Assembly (NCBI GenBank): GCA_021018995.1
Contig: CM037598.1
Location: 72,868,671 to 72,932,670, forward strand
Length of the DNA: 64,000 nucleotides
Direction: 5' to 3'
DNA from: Chloranthus sessilifolius
Lineage: Eukaryota > Streptophyta > Magnoliopsida > Chloranthales > Chloranthaceae
The notes under the pieces are model-generated. The model saw only the letters and a list, made by a program, of their open reading frames with translations. It made no database searches and was not told the DNA's origin. Below are positions 11,177 to 22,752 of this stretch, piece by piece. How positions within the stretch are numbered: the stretch's first letter is position 1; the number at the start of each line of letters is the position of its first letter. Both the position numbers and the translations under genes were made by a program.

Positions 11177-12635
11177 TCAGTTCTCCTCAAACAAGTTTGG
11201 ATATTGTTCCCTCACATCCGCCTCGCGTTCCCAAGTAGCTTCTTCGGCTGGATGATTCTTCCACCTGACAAGCACTAAAGGAATCACCTTGCGTAAAACT
11301 TGCTCTTTTCTATCTAATATTTGGGCTGCTTCTTCTATCATGTTCATGTCTTCGTGCATTTCGATCGGCTAACCTCCCACGATAGGTGTAGGGTCATTTA
11401 CATACTTTCGGAGCATGGATACATGAAACACGTTATATACCCAATCAAACAATGGAGGCAATCCAATGCGATAAGCGACCTCGCCGACTCGACCCAAAAC
11501 CTCAAAGGGTCTAAGGTAAAGGGGACTCAACTTTCCCCTCTTCCCAAAGCTCATGACGCCTTTCATGGGCGATACCTTTACGAGCACATGCCCACTAATG
11601 GCATAGTCCACGCTCGTTCTTTTGATATCGGCATAGCTCTTCTGTCTGCTTTGAGCCAATTTAAGTCTCTCTCTTATCATATGAACAACAATGGCATTAT
11701 CTTCAAGTAACTTCGGCCCCAATACAAACTTTTCACCGGTCTCTTCCCAATTGATAGGCGATCTACATCGCCTTCCATAGAGAGCTTCATAAGGTGCCAT
11801 TCCAATGCTCACTTGAAAGCTATTGTTGTATGTGAATTCGACCAACGGTAGATGTTGATCCCATGATCCTTGTAATTCAAGCATACACGCTCTGAGCATG
11901 TCTTCTATTACCTGATTTACCCGCTCCATTTGTCCATCGGTCTGTGGATGGAATGCTAAACTAAAGTCCAATCGCGTACCCATGCCTTCTTGAAACTTCT
12001 TTCAAAATTTTGAAGTATATAATGAGTCACGATCAGAGACAATGCTACTAGGAATCCCATGCAACCGTACTATCTCCTTCATATGCAACTCTGTGAGTCT
12101 TCCTGTTGTGTACTTTGTGTTGTAGGGTAAGAAGTGAGCTGACTTAGTCAGCCGATCAACGACTACCTAAATAGCATTGTATCTCTTTGTTGTACGCGAT
12201 AATCATACAATAAAATCTATGGAGGTTTGATTCCCACTTCCACTACGGTATAGGTAGAGGTTGCAACAATCCAGCGGGGTGTCTGTGGTCCACTTTCACC
12301 TGCTAACATGTCAAACACCTTGACACGTACTTGGCTACGTCTTGCTTTAGACCTCTCCACCAGTAACTCTTCCTCAAGTCCTGATACATTTTGGTGCTAC
12401 TGGGCTGAATTGCATATCTAGATTTGTGAGCCTCATCTAAGATATTTTGTTGTAGATTAGCATCAACTGGAATGTAAAGGCGTCCCCTGAATAGTAAGGA
12501 ACCATCCTCTTTCACCAAAATTTCTAGTTTGGTTTCCTCAATCACATCTTGTCGAATTTTGATTAATTCAGGGTCTTTCATCTGTAGCTCGTGAATATGC
12601 TCAAAGATCATCGGTCTTACTGTGATGTTGGCCAA
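11177..12635 (-). pseudogene. Integrase with C-terminal chromodomain of D
   Basis: Minus-strand cues are an N-terminal zinc-binding region around 12430-12300 (HKSRYAIQPSSTKMYQDLR, then WWRGLKQDVAKYVSRC), the catalytic-core end DFSLAFHPQTDGQMERVNQV near 11970, and the GPKLLEDNAIVVHMIRERL and KLSPLYLRPFEVLGRVGEVA C-terminal region near 11700-11480. The chromodomain VRWKNHPAEEATWERE ends at 11177. Integrase joins the cDNA to host DNA; in chromoviruses the chromodomain is thought to guide it to heterochromatin. Domain order and spacing are normal for the family. The reading frame is broken. Confidence 0.9.
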
Positions 12636-12836
12636 GAAAGTCCCTGTAGCTTACACCTCGATATTTACATCATACAATAAAAGATCTTCAAACAACTTCC
12701 ATCTATGCATCCCCATGATCAGATTAGCTAACTGAGCCGAACCCTTACGACTCAAGACATCTGCTACGACATTTACCTTACCTGGGTGATATTGTATGGA
12801 GCAATCATAATCCTTGAGAAGCTCCATCCACCTTCG

Positions 12837-14330
12837 CTATCTCATATTTAATTCTTTCTGTGTAAATAAGTACCTGAGGCTACTATGGTCAGTGAAGATC
12901 TCAAAGGTCTCACTGTATAAATAATGTCTCCAAATTTTCAATGCAAATATAACCGCTGCTAGTTTTGGGTCGTGTGTCGGGTAATTCTTCTCGTGATCTT
13001 TCAGCTGCCTCGACCCATAAGCAATCACTCTCTTGTTTTGGTTGGGCACGCAACCTAAGCCACTATGTGAAGCATCACTATATACCATAAACCCTCCACT
13101 ACCTGAAGGAATTGGTAGTACTGGAGCTGAAGTGAGTCTCTTCTTGAGTTCTTGAAAGCTCTTTTCGCACGCTTCGTTCCACTCAAATCTCGCATCCTTT
13201 CTTGTGAGTCTCATAAGCGATCGCAATATTTTCGAAAATCCCTCCACAAAACGTTGATAGTAGCCAGCTCGCCCAAGGAAACTATAGATATCTGTCACCG
13301 TCTTTGGTTGTTCCCATTTTACCACTACTTCGAACTTGGCCGGATCTATTGCGACACCCTCCTTTGAGATGATATGTCCCAAAAAGCTAACTTTCTCTCA
13401 TCAAAACTTGCACTTACTGAGCTTGCCATACAATTGGTGTTCACGCAGAGTCTGTAAAACTATTCTCAAATGCTCTTTATGTTTCTTCTTCAATTTTGAA
13501 TATATCAGAATGTCATCGACAAATACTACAATGCAAGTGTCCAGGTGTGGCTTAAACATCCGATTCATCAAGTCCATAAATGATGCCGGTGCATTCGTCA
13601 AACTAAATGGCATCACTAAAAACTCATAGTGTCCGTACTGCATCTTGAATGCTGTCATCTGGATGTCCTCTGCCTTGACTCTCAGCTGATGGTATCCAAA
13701 TCTCAAATCGATCTTGGAAAAATATCTCACTCCTTGCAACTGATCAAATAAATCGCCAGTCCTAGGCAAGTGTTATCGATTCTTGATGGTTAGTTTGTTT
13801 AGTTGACGATAGTCGATGCATAGCCTCATCGACCGATCCTTCTTCTTAACAAACAAGACCGGTGCTCTCCAAGGAGACATGCTCGGCCTTACAAACCCCT
13901 TATCTAAGAGCTCTTGTAACTGCTCTTTCAATTCCTTCAACTCAGCAAGAGCCATTCGGTACGGTGCTTTGGAAATAGGCTCCATTCCCGATGCTAAGTC
14001 GAATGCGAATTCCACCTCTCTATCAGGATGTAACCCTGGCAATTCCTCTGGAAAGACATCCTCAAACTCACGCGTAACCTCAATCTCTGAAATAATGTTC
14101 TTTACTTCCTTGTCTTCCTTCAAGAATGCCAAGTAACCACTGCACCCCTTTCTGATCAAGCGCTCGGCTCTGACGGCGGACAGAAGTGGCAGAAACTTCA
14201 TTCTCACCCCTATGAATCGGAATAATCTTCTTGTATTCGGTCTAAAGATGACTACTTTGTTCTTACAATCGACCATTGTACAATGAGTTGACAACCAATC
14301 CATGCCAAGGATCACGTCGAATCCTTGCAT
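12837..14330 (-). pseudogene. Reverse transcriptase and RNase H of D
   Basis: Minus-strand cues are [15 protein letters not shown]-like pre-RT sequence, [36 protein letters not shown] (motif A), [20 protein letters not shown] (motif B), and [10 protein letters not shown] (the catalytic YVDD-type loop). RNase H cues are [13 protein letters not shown], then [16 protein letters not shown] and [14 protein letters not shown]. These match chromovirus pol closely. RT/RNase H makes cDNA and degrades the RNA template. The frame is interrupted, so no working product is expected. Confidence 0.9.
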
Positions 14331-14600
14331 ATCTAACAGACATCCCCATCTCTAATGGTTACTATCACCGACTTACAAACCAAGTCCGTATCGACCGATT
14401 CCCCGGTCGGAATAGATACTGCCAAGATAAAATCCAACGTCTCTGGGTTGACCTTCATCTTCTTTGCAAATCGAGGAGTAGTAAATGAATGGGTAGACCC
14501 CGGGTCTATCAACACTCTAGCTTCATAAGTTACGTCACTTTTCTTTCCGTACAATTGTAAGGTATCTATATCATACATATATATATATATATAACATACT
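14331..14600 (-). pseudogene. Aspartic protease of D
   Basis: The minus strand shows ARVLIDPGSTHSFTTPRFA, with the D-[PS]-G-[ST]-[ST]-H-S-F active-site loop typical of chromovirus proteases. It is followed by the flap region and then, within the pre-RT segment, [10 protein letters not shown], the usual second protease motif. A (TA)n run at 14577-14594 sits just upstream. Confidence 0.8.
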
Positions 14601-14699
14601 TATACATCAAAATTTATATACATGAATGAGTCTACTCTACTTCCTACATGCATGCACCTTCTCTATCTAAAAACTTTAAGTAGTTGAAATTCTAAATTT

Positions 14700-15850
14700 T
14701 TAAAAGAAAATGTTACCTTGGATAATGTCATTGATATTTTGTGCTTCCTGGGCAGTAACCGCATAGGCTCTTCCTTGCACGACCGACTTCTTTGATTGTA
14801 TCTGTCTAGGCATGGAAGCAGAAGTCGTTCTCTCTTTATTCATCTCAGGGCAATCTCGGATCAAGTGGCTTATCTTCCCACACTTGAAACAACCCTGAGT
14901 ACCCCGCCAACAAGCTGCCGTTTTGTGAGACTTGCCACACTTGACACAAGTCTCAACTGTAGTAGAAGATGCTGCCCGTGAGAAACCCTGGGAGACTGAT
15001 GCTCTGGTAGTGGTAACAAGGTTTTCATATCTGATCAGCCTCCTAGACGCAAGCATAGGTAGTCTAGGATAGTTTGTCTGCGTCGGTCTAACGAAACCCA
15101 TCTGAAACTATTACCTCTGAATGGGTGCTATGAATCGTGGCTTTTTGTTCACCGGCTCGTAGTTTCCCACTTTACTCTGCTCCATCCTCCCCCTTCCTTG
15201 TTGGTCTCTTCTCTGGTATCGATCCTCGTTATCTTCCTCGATCACCAGAGCCTTACTCATAACCTCTCCATAGGTCTTCAGCTCAAAGGCCGCCACTCTC
15301 CCCCTAATATTCGGCCTCAAGCCGCGTTGAAGCCTCTTGGCTTTCATCAAGTCGGTAACCACGTAATCAGGAGCAAAGCGAGCGAGCCTCATAAACTCTA
15401 CTCCATATTCCCTTACTGACATCTTTCCCTTTTCAAGTGAAAGAAATTTTACTTCCATTTGGTTACGCATGACTTCAAGGAAATATTGTTTATTGAATTC
15501 GATCACGAATTCATCCCATGTCCATGGCAATCCTGGGGTTTCCTGAGCCCTAGTCCTCGACACAGACTTCCACCATGGGCCTGCCTCCCCATCTAACATA
15601 TATGCCGCCCAACAAACACTTTCATCTTCAGTGCACGTAAGCACACTGAATACCTTCTCCATCTCACTTAGCCAATTCTCTGCATCCATTGGCTCTGCTT
15701 GTCCTCAAAAACTCGGTGGACGCATCCTCCGAAACTCTGTGAACACTGAGGGAAATGGCAGTGTAGTACCCACAGGAGGCGTAGGTGGTGGCTGATGCTG
15801 GTCATTGGCATTATGTGCTGCCAAGGACGCCACTTGCTGAGCCGTGACAT
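14700..15850 (-). pseudogene. gag of D with zinc knuckles
   Basis: The minus-strand capsid-like region lies at about 15690-15110: DAENWLSEMEKVF, then CTEDESVCWAAYMLDGEAGPWW and REYGVEFMRLARFAPDYV, all standard in chromovirus gag. Near 14950-14850 two Cys/His arrays follow: CVKCGKSHKTAAC and CFKCGKISHLIRDC. The second is a canonical CX2CX4HX4C knuckle that binds element RNA. The N-terminus near 15850 is Gln/His/Pro-rich, and the leader from about 16190 to 15850 shows no other gene. Confidence 0.85.
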
Positions 15851-16189
15851 TTTCCATGGTTTCCATAGTATACATCATCCTCTGATGCTCTTCTCTTTCC
15901 TCATTTGTTTCTCTTATCCTTTCTTGTTCTCTCTAATCTCTATCTTGATTCGCCTCTTGGTCTCTGTTCTCCTGACTACTACCTCCTGGGGCATCCCTAT
16001 TTCCCAACGGCACTCTATTTGAAGCCGAGACAAAACCGTCTCTGCTCTGCAAGTTTCTATCATGACCGCCCCTGGGTCGGCCCCTCCCTCTAGAAGACAT
16101 AACGCTATGCACATGAAACTAAAGTTTTATTAGCAGAAGGTCTTATACTCTGACAAAACCAAGACTTATCAAAATTTTTAAAAGAAATA

Positions 16190-16202
16190 GCTTTGATACC
16201 AA
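16190..16202 (-). other. Primer-binding site of D
   Basis: The minus strand reads TTGGTATCAAAGC directly after the LTR end. This is the initiator methionine tRNA type of site (consensus TGGTATCAGAGC), normal for chromoviruses. Confidence 0.75.
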
Positions 16203-16203
16203 T

Positions 16204-18618
16204 TGTGATAGCCCAGATTTTGACACCCTGAAACCTGCGCCTTCGGCACCACCCTCGAGGCCATGCCCCATATACATGCACGGAATAATTGGTAAATCCA
16301 CACAACTAGAGAGTAAAACATGCACTAAATAGCTAATACAGAACTAAAACTCCAATTTTATAAGATTAAACTAACAACATATAGCCTAAAAGATAGTTCT
16401 GATCTCATGCCACTGCATGAGAAAAAGAACCAATCTGAACCATCGGTGACAAAACAACCGTCACCCTAGATGATTCACCAAAAGAATGTCTCACTAAAAT
16501 TACATTGTCTTATATAAAAGGTTGGATATACCAAGCCGTACAATTTCTCTCTCAAAAATCTGTCAACGTATGCAGAGGGCCCTCTAGAAGAAATCCTCAG
16601 GAGGGGGCTCTGACTCCTCCTCAGGCACATAATCAGAATCCTCCAGATCAACGTCTCCCGAAGCAGCGGCAGCAGCTAACACTGGATCTGTGACGTATAG
16701 TTGGAGTGAGCTACATCATAGCACAGTAGGGAATCAACTGAATGAACATATAAGTTTATCTTACTCACATATATTCCATGACATTAGAAACATGATTTAT
16801 CAATAAAAGATAGCTGGAAAAATAGTTTAAGTTACTGAAAGCTTGAACTGGATGCATCTGTTACTCTACATGTATTAACTTGTTTTCAACTTGTTCACAC
16901 GGGCCAGAAGATCAATTTTGAAACTTAAATCAAATAACTTAAATAATCCTCGAGCAATATAGCATCGAGCCCCGATGGAATACCCACCATCGTCATCCAA
17001 TTGAACTATATTTCAATGTAACATAACCCAAGTCCCTTTCTCCTAGGCGACGGGGCACATAACTCATGTACATCCCTGGGATGTCTTACTGGTGTACGGA
17101 TTGGCCATCGTACCAGTCACGAATATTCTGCCGAGTCAGTCACTGGTATTTCGTCGAGTCGGTGGGGTATTCTACGAACCTCAAATTAATTATGCAAAAT
17201 ACATAGAATTTATCACCATGTAATTGTGCTAATTATAATATTCAACGTTTGTTCAAGGCTCATTCACATAGTTTCTCATTTGACTATACATCCCTGGGAT
17301 GTCACATACTCATATGCATCGCCTAGATGCTCACATCTCATATACATCCCTGGGATGTCATGCACTTATACGCTTACTGGTTTCTTACTTAGTGTACACA
17401 CATGCACACACCTCTTTAATTCACATGCTTAAGCTCAATTTTGATTAACAAGCAAATAACTATGCTCTTAACACACGCATGTACATATCACATCACTACA
17501 TATATAATTTCGTAATTAAGGGTACATGTTCAGGGTATTCCCTACCTCACATGCTTTAGCCCCAAACATCAAGGTCCAAAGTAGCTTTACGTGCTCATAT
17601 CCAAGTGCTCAACCTAAAGTACATCATATCATACACAAAGCATCAAGAACGATGCATGAAAGAAGGGTACAAGGCCCTCCCAGAACTCTGCGGTCAAAAA
17701 TATAACCCAAACTAAAACTGTCAAAATCGATTAATCAATCACAATATTGATTAATCAAATTCCCAAATTCGATTAATCAATCCCAAATCGATTAATCGAA
17801 AATCCCAAATCGATTAATCGATCCCAAAATCGATTAATCGGTTTTCCAAAACCTAGACTTTTCCAGCCACTGAAAGTACCCAGTCGAGTAATCGATTCCA
17901 AATCGATTAATTGAAAACTAAAAATTGATTAATCGAATTAATTGGTTTCGTGCTTTAGTCTCCAGAATTGATTTCTAACAAAAATTGATTAATCGATTCT
18001 AAATTTGATTAATCGATTTTGCCAGAAAACTGCCATCTTCGGGCTATTCTTCCAACTTTCTTTTCTTACAAATTTTCCCTTTTTTCTACTCCTTTAATTC
18101 ATCATACATTCAATAATGTTATGCACAAATCATACACATCCTAAATCAATGAAATCTTACCTCAAATCCAACGTATAGATGATTCAATGGCTTGAATCAA
18201 AAGCTAGGGTTCTTAGCTTCGACTCCAACTATGCGTTACCTTCGAGATTAACCGCCCACGTATGGCTTCAAATCCGAAATTCCACACCAAATCCTTGGCA
18301 TTTACTCCTTCTCCCTTACTCACACACTCTCTCTCTCTCTCTTCATAAATTCCTAACCACCAAAATCAAAGAGAAATAACTTCTCTTTAACTAATACCTA
18401 TTTAACCCATTCCACTTCTTTGGTGCAAAGTACGCACACCTATAACAGGTGTATGTGACCTTATAACAAGACCCACACCACACACCTTAGTGTACTTTTC
18501 ACCTCAAGCCTAGTCTAGCCTAAGTTATTAAGTTGACTTTCACTTGATGAAACTTACGACCAGTCGAGCACGTATCTCGAGGATACTATTCTAAGCCTAA
18601 ATTTTTGGGGATGTTACA
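16204..18618 (-). repeat. 5' LTR of D, Tekay-like
   Basis: It starts TGTAACATCCCC at 18618 and ends near TATCACA at 16204 on the minus strand, about 2.4 kb. Landmarks shared with LTRs H and I are a splice-donor-like GAG/GTAAGA near 18163, the word cluster at 17724-18020, then GAGGTAGGGAATAC near 17555-17540. Further along come repeated CATCCCTGGGATGT blocks around 17060-17360 and a GATGG-GTATTCCATCGGGG block near 16985. Its word cluster differs from those of H and I. Confidence 0.85.
17724..18020 (-). repeat. CGATTAATCG word cluster in the D LTR, about ten copies
   Basis: About ten copies of a word with core GATTAATC and flanks usually AAATC-/-GATT lie between 17724 and 18020. Several are perfect palindromes (AATCGATTAATCGATT). 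The cluster lies 598-894 bp into the LTR, downstream of the leader donor. H and I have other words at the same offset. Confidence 0.9.
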
Positions 18619-18667
18619 AGTGTAATCTCTTTGATTTTTTATTCGAACTGATAAGAAATGGTCACTA

Positions 18668-18952
18668 GAGCAACTCGATCAATCGATTGTCGAAAATCAA
18701 TCGATCGACTGATGCATCCTGAAAACGTATTAATTTGTTCACATCACACATCAATCGATTGAAATTTCAATATCAATCGATCGATGTAGGGTTGATTCGA
18801 ATTTCAAGAGTTTAGAAACTTTCTCGAATTAATTGACCAGCCTAAAACTAGTCATTCTTATAAATAGAATGGTTTCTTTCATCCGGTGGTCAAACTTCCA
18901 AAGTTAACATGTCCATCGATTGATTTTCATTAATCAATCAATCGACCGTGGT
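18668..18952 (+). repeat. ATCAATCGATCGATTG word cluster around the E0 promoter
   Basis: Copies of a word with core AATCGAT lie at about 18676-18712 (three), 18752-18760, 18772-18786 and 18913-18950 (three), on both sides of the TATA box at 18858. A second group is at 19915-20030. Half-sites face each other, for example ATCAATCGATCGAC and CAATCGATTG. Confidence 0.8.
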
Positions 18953-19420
18953 CGGTTTCCAAAGTCCCACACAAAAAATTGCAATTTTGGTTGTTTCCAT
19001 TTTTTTCCTCTTTTATGTTAATTTTCACTTATTTAATAGCCTTGGATCTTAAATTCTGTAATTCATTCTCTAGTTCCATTAAGTCTCATTATTTTTCATC
19101 CCTAAAATTTGATCAATGGCTGGCATCAAATTCCGAACTCGTGCAGGTCAGGTATGAAAAAGAGCTCGACACTATTCACCACCAAAGCCGTTGGATTTAT
19201 CCAACATTGAAGTGATGGATCTGGACCCGGCTTCACCACCCCCTCCATCCCCACGTTTACCACTCGATCTCACGATTATCGATCCGCCTCCACCACCATC
19301 CTCCCCACCGTGCACACCAGTTTTCGAATCTGTTCTTGCCTGAATCATTGAACAAATGTGGAACTTTGCTTTCCCAAAATTGAAGCCCAGGATGATTAGT
19401 GATGAGGATTAAGGATCTAG
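18860..19420 (+). pseudogene. Decayed accessory reading frame of E0 with its own promoter
   Basis: A TATA-like CTTATAAATAG near 18858 is followed by a leader and an ATG near 19113 reading MAGIKFRTRAG, then a Pro-rich stretch near 19230-19340 (DPASPPPPSPRLPLDL). The place, between pol and 3' LTR, is where Athila elements carry an env-like or other extra gene. I recognise no domain. It is too decayed for a firm call. Confidence 0.35.
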
Positions 19421-19914
19421 ATTTTGTTTGAGTTTTCGTCTTGCTTAGGCGCTAGGATTTGTTTTTGGGTTTATTTTATTTTTGTACTAGGTTAGTTTGT
19501 TCTGTTTGATGCAGTGGACTTAGTTTTATTTTTAATAAGTGTAATAAGCGCATAGTAATTAATAAAGTTTAGGTTATTTTATTAAATGCTGCATTATTTG
19601 TTTAAATATGCACTTTGGTATTAATTGTCGATTCATAACCTGCAGGTTTTGATGATATGGGGCACAATATTTTTCACCTACTCTGCCTTTGGGTTGTGGT
19701 ATGTTTTACATAGGTTTGGGCGTACCAAATTCTGTTACTTTCGAACCAATGAGGACATTGGACACATTAGGTTTGGGGGTGAGAAGTTCATCAACTCAGG
19801 TTACATCACTTTAATTGAGCAGTAATGCATGTAAATTCAAATTTGATGGCTTCTTCTTCGAGAAAAAAAGCAAGGATTTTGCTCTCGGGAATGTGGGATT
19901 GTTGAAATATTATG

Positions 19915-20030
19915 CAATCGATCGATTGAACTATCAAAATCGATCAATTGACTAACAAATACTATTTGAGCAATTTTTGAAAATGGGCGCAATTTAATCG
20001 ATTGATTTTTGAAATCAATCAATCGACTAA
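19915..20030 (+). repeat. Second ATCGATCGATTG group in E0
   Basis: Five or so copies occur: CAATCGATCGATTG near 19916, AATCGATCAATTGAC near 19938, TTTAATCGATTGATT near 19992, and two of AATCAATCAATCGAC near 20010-20030. It lies 150 bp after the ATGAGGACATTG block. Confidence 0.75.
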
Positions 20031-20639
20031 GCACATTAAGGCCTATATCAGAATTTCAATAATTTTTGACCGAATTTTTGAATGTCGATACTCGTGAAGC
20101 TTTTGTGAAAATTACCATGCCATGTTAAGATTCTAATTGCCTATTATCATTAATTTCAATGGGAAGTTTTAAAGGTGATTTTGCAGCTCATGTTTAGAAC
20201 TTTCTACACCATTGCCATGCTGAAATTTTGAAGTCAAGGAATTAGTCTAAAACTTTGAATCCTAGGATTCTAGTGGAGACTAAAAACCCATAAGCTTTAG
20301 AGCCGATTTATCGTTCTTGATGAGTGCTTAAATAAATTTAGAGTATCTTTGGAATTCGTGCTTACTTGTTTAAATCTCATACATTTTTCATTTGCTTGTT
20401 TACTTTGCATTGTTATATCATCATGCTAGAACTTGCGTTTGAACTCAAAGCAAATAGGCATCATTACCACCTTTTGAGGAAATGAACGAAGGTCATCTTT
20501 GTCTCGTTTGAACCTAAAATGCCCCACCTCACACTAATTTACCTATTAGCACCCCTTTTGAGCTTTGTTGAAAATTTTTGCCTTAAAATATTTATTGTTA
20601 AGCCACACTAACCATACCCGACACTATTGCTGAAAATTA

Positions 20640-20945
20640 AGCCTTACCCATCAATCTCTGAAAAATTGGAAAAGAGGGATGAGAAGTAAATTAAAAGAGA
20701 GTACTTGGAGAGGCGTGATAGTGGTGACCATTGGGAGCATAGGGCAAAGTTTTTGATGAAAAAGGGTGAAGAGAAAAAGAAAAAGAAAAAAGTATATGTG
20801 TGAAAGAGGTAGAAAAATGCAAAAAAAATAAAATGAGGTGATGTTGAAAAGAAAAGCAAAAGAAGGACTGAAAGAAAAGGAAGTTGATAAAAAAGAAAGA
20901 AAAATTCTGAAAAATTCGAAAAAGAAAGAGTGAAAATGACAAAAT
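20640..20945 (+). other. Purine-rich tract in E0
   Basis: About 300 bp is almost all purine on the plus strand (AAAGAGGGATGAGAAG then many GAAAAAG runs). Any open frame on the opposite strand is a composition artefact. Athila 3' regions often hold such tracts. Confidence 0.6.
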
Positions 20946-21753
20946 CAAATGTGTTTCTTCTTCTGGTTTCCCAGAGAATTTTGAATCATATTTTCCTTTC
21001 TTCCATAACCTTCACCCGAGCCCCATTACAACCTTGAAAAAGACCTTCTTGATACAATTTCGGTTGGTAAATGCCTTGTGGAGAGTGAGAAAGTAATGTC
21101 TATGGTGCGTAATATGACATGTTTAGGATGCAAACATCTTTCCAATATGAGATTTCTCTTTATTCATTGATGCACAGTGTTTCTTATATCTTATGAGACC
21201 TTTTTGATTCATGTTGTAATTCCATCTCACATGTGTGTGAAAACTGAACCATACATCTAAAAGACTTCATTGTGAGTGCTGATCTAAAGTGAGGATTGAG
21301 TCGAAACATGGGATCCAAAGATTCCTGGTTCGGGCTTGTTCCCCGGCGAAAGGATTCTAGCATTGGTAATCACACACGGAACTCTAGGCATAAATGAAAG
21401 AATCATCTGAAGATCAATGCATTAATTTAATTTGAATGGGCATTAATAAGATTAGAATGACATTGTATTTAACATTAAAGACCCACAGATTGCAAACAAT
21501 TAATGGTTTTGATATAAGACTAATGATGAAATTTAAAGGCTTCGAAGTTTGTAGGTATCTTCACTGAAAATCTTCAGGAAACACAACTCCTCCACTAGAG
21601 ATCACCTAGGAGTTTAAAGGCTTATTGCATATGCTAAATGCAATCATGCTTCCTACTAAAGTGGCATTTATTTTCATAAGATGTTAGTTTTACTTGCTCT
21701 AACATATTTATTACTCTCTTTGCTTAAGGACTAGAAAAGTGTAGATTTGGGGG

Positions 21754-22752
21754 TGTGATCTGATCAATCATATAATTTACCATTTTATCACCCTTAACTA
21801 AGCGATGCTAGACCGTAGTTTGCTACTAACAAGTTAATGATGTGCATATATTAAAGATAAGCAGCAAAATAAAGTCAAAGTGTTAATATTCGTCAAAGTA
21901 AACTAAAAAAGTAGTAAGAAAGACGATTGAAAGAAAAAGATGATTTGCCATAGACTAAAAGCTAGAAAATCATAAAAGATGATTGAGCGTTATTGCTGAA
22001 GAAGAGAATAAGAAATCGTAAGAGACGTTCAAGAAGCTGAAGCGATTGAAAAAGAAAGGTGATCGTTCGTAAATAGAAATCATTCCATTGGAAGCTGTGC
22101 TGAAAGATAGAAAATCGTGATTTACGATTTCCCAGAGAAAGAAAGCTTGCGCTGCTGCTGCTTACATGAAGATCCACACCGCCATGCATATCTTTAAAAG
22201 CCTTCTATAATTAGAAGTTTGGTAGAACACAAATCTGAGAAGATTGATGAAGAAGAATCCTAGAAGACTTTGTTGCTAAAAATAGGGATCAGATTTATAG
22301 CACATCAACTATCTAATGCAAAAGGAAAATAAAGATAGACTTAGAGTTAAAGTAGGAATCTTTTATTTTTAGTAGTTTTTTTTATTAGAATTAAATCACT
22401 ATAAACTGACTCCTTATGATCTATAAATAAGAGAGCCTGGTATAGAAATTCTTTATCGAAGAAATTCTCAACATCAATTGACAACTGAGGTTGGATTTTC
22501 TTTCATTCAAATTTAGAGTAGATTAGTTTAGATATCCAAGGTTTCTCGATCACAATTGACGACTAGGATTGAGAGCTGAAAGATTAGTGTAGATATCTGT
22601 AGTTTCTCATAAATAATTGACGCCTGCGGCTGAGGGGTGAAAGATATAATTTTTATTGCTTTCTAGTTTAGATTTATTTTTATTAAAATATACTAATTAG
22701 TAACATCTTCAAGTTTTAATTTGAATTGACAACTCATATTGAGAATTGCAGA
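21754..22752 (+). repeat. Athila-like LTR shared by E0 and E, first part
   Basis: It starts TGTGATCTGATCAATC right after the tract GATTTGGGGG. The partial LTR at 52556-52890 starts TGTGATTAGTC and matches this copy for about 330 bp. It contains AATCGT/ACGATT dyads, for example AAATCGTGATTTACGATTT near 22113-22131. Element B interrupts it at 22753; it resumes at 34223. Confidence 0.8.

Larger units (their letters stand above)
9810..18618 (-). mobile_element. Element D: Tekay-like chromodomain Ty3/gypsy retrotransposon with extra gene
   Basis: Minus-strand order is 5' LTR (18618-16204), primer site, gag, protease, RT, RNase H, integrase, chromodomain (ends 11177), a non-coding spacer, and an accessory gene starting at 10373. 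It is cut at 9810 by insertion of element A, so its 3' LTR is not in the window. The chromodomain at the end of integrase and the TGGTATCA-type primer site place it in the chromovirus group; the LTR resembles H and I, which I call Tekay-like. The frame is interrupted in roughly ten places, so it is a fossil. It sits in an Athila-like 3' region, E0, starting at 18619. Confidence 0.85.
18619..21753 (+). mobile_element. E0: 3' internal region of an Athila-like element, decayed
   Basis: This piece runs from the D insertion to the LTR start at 21754. Its distal part (19740-21753) matches the 3' internal part of E (50760-52555) in landmarks: an ACCAATGAGGACATTG block followed by a TTTGGGGG run, a CATTACAACCTTGAAAAAGACC block near 21025, then AACTCCTCCACTAGAGATCACC near 21588. 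A GATTTGGGGG polypurine-type tract at 21744-21753 abuts the LTR. Such non-coding 3' regions are usual in Athila elements. No pol is present. Confidence 0.75.

Noticed and set aside
20644-20948. Phe/Ser-rich minus-strand frames in E0
   Set aside because: They are the reverse of a purine-rich tract; no start context, no homologue.
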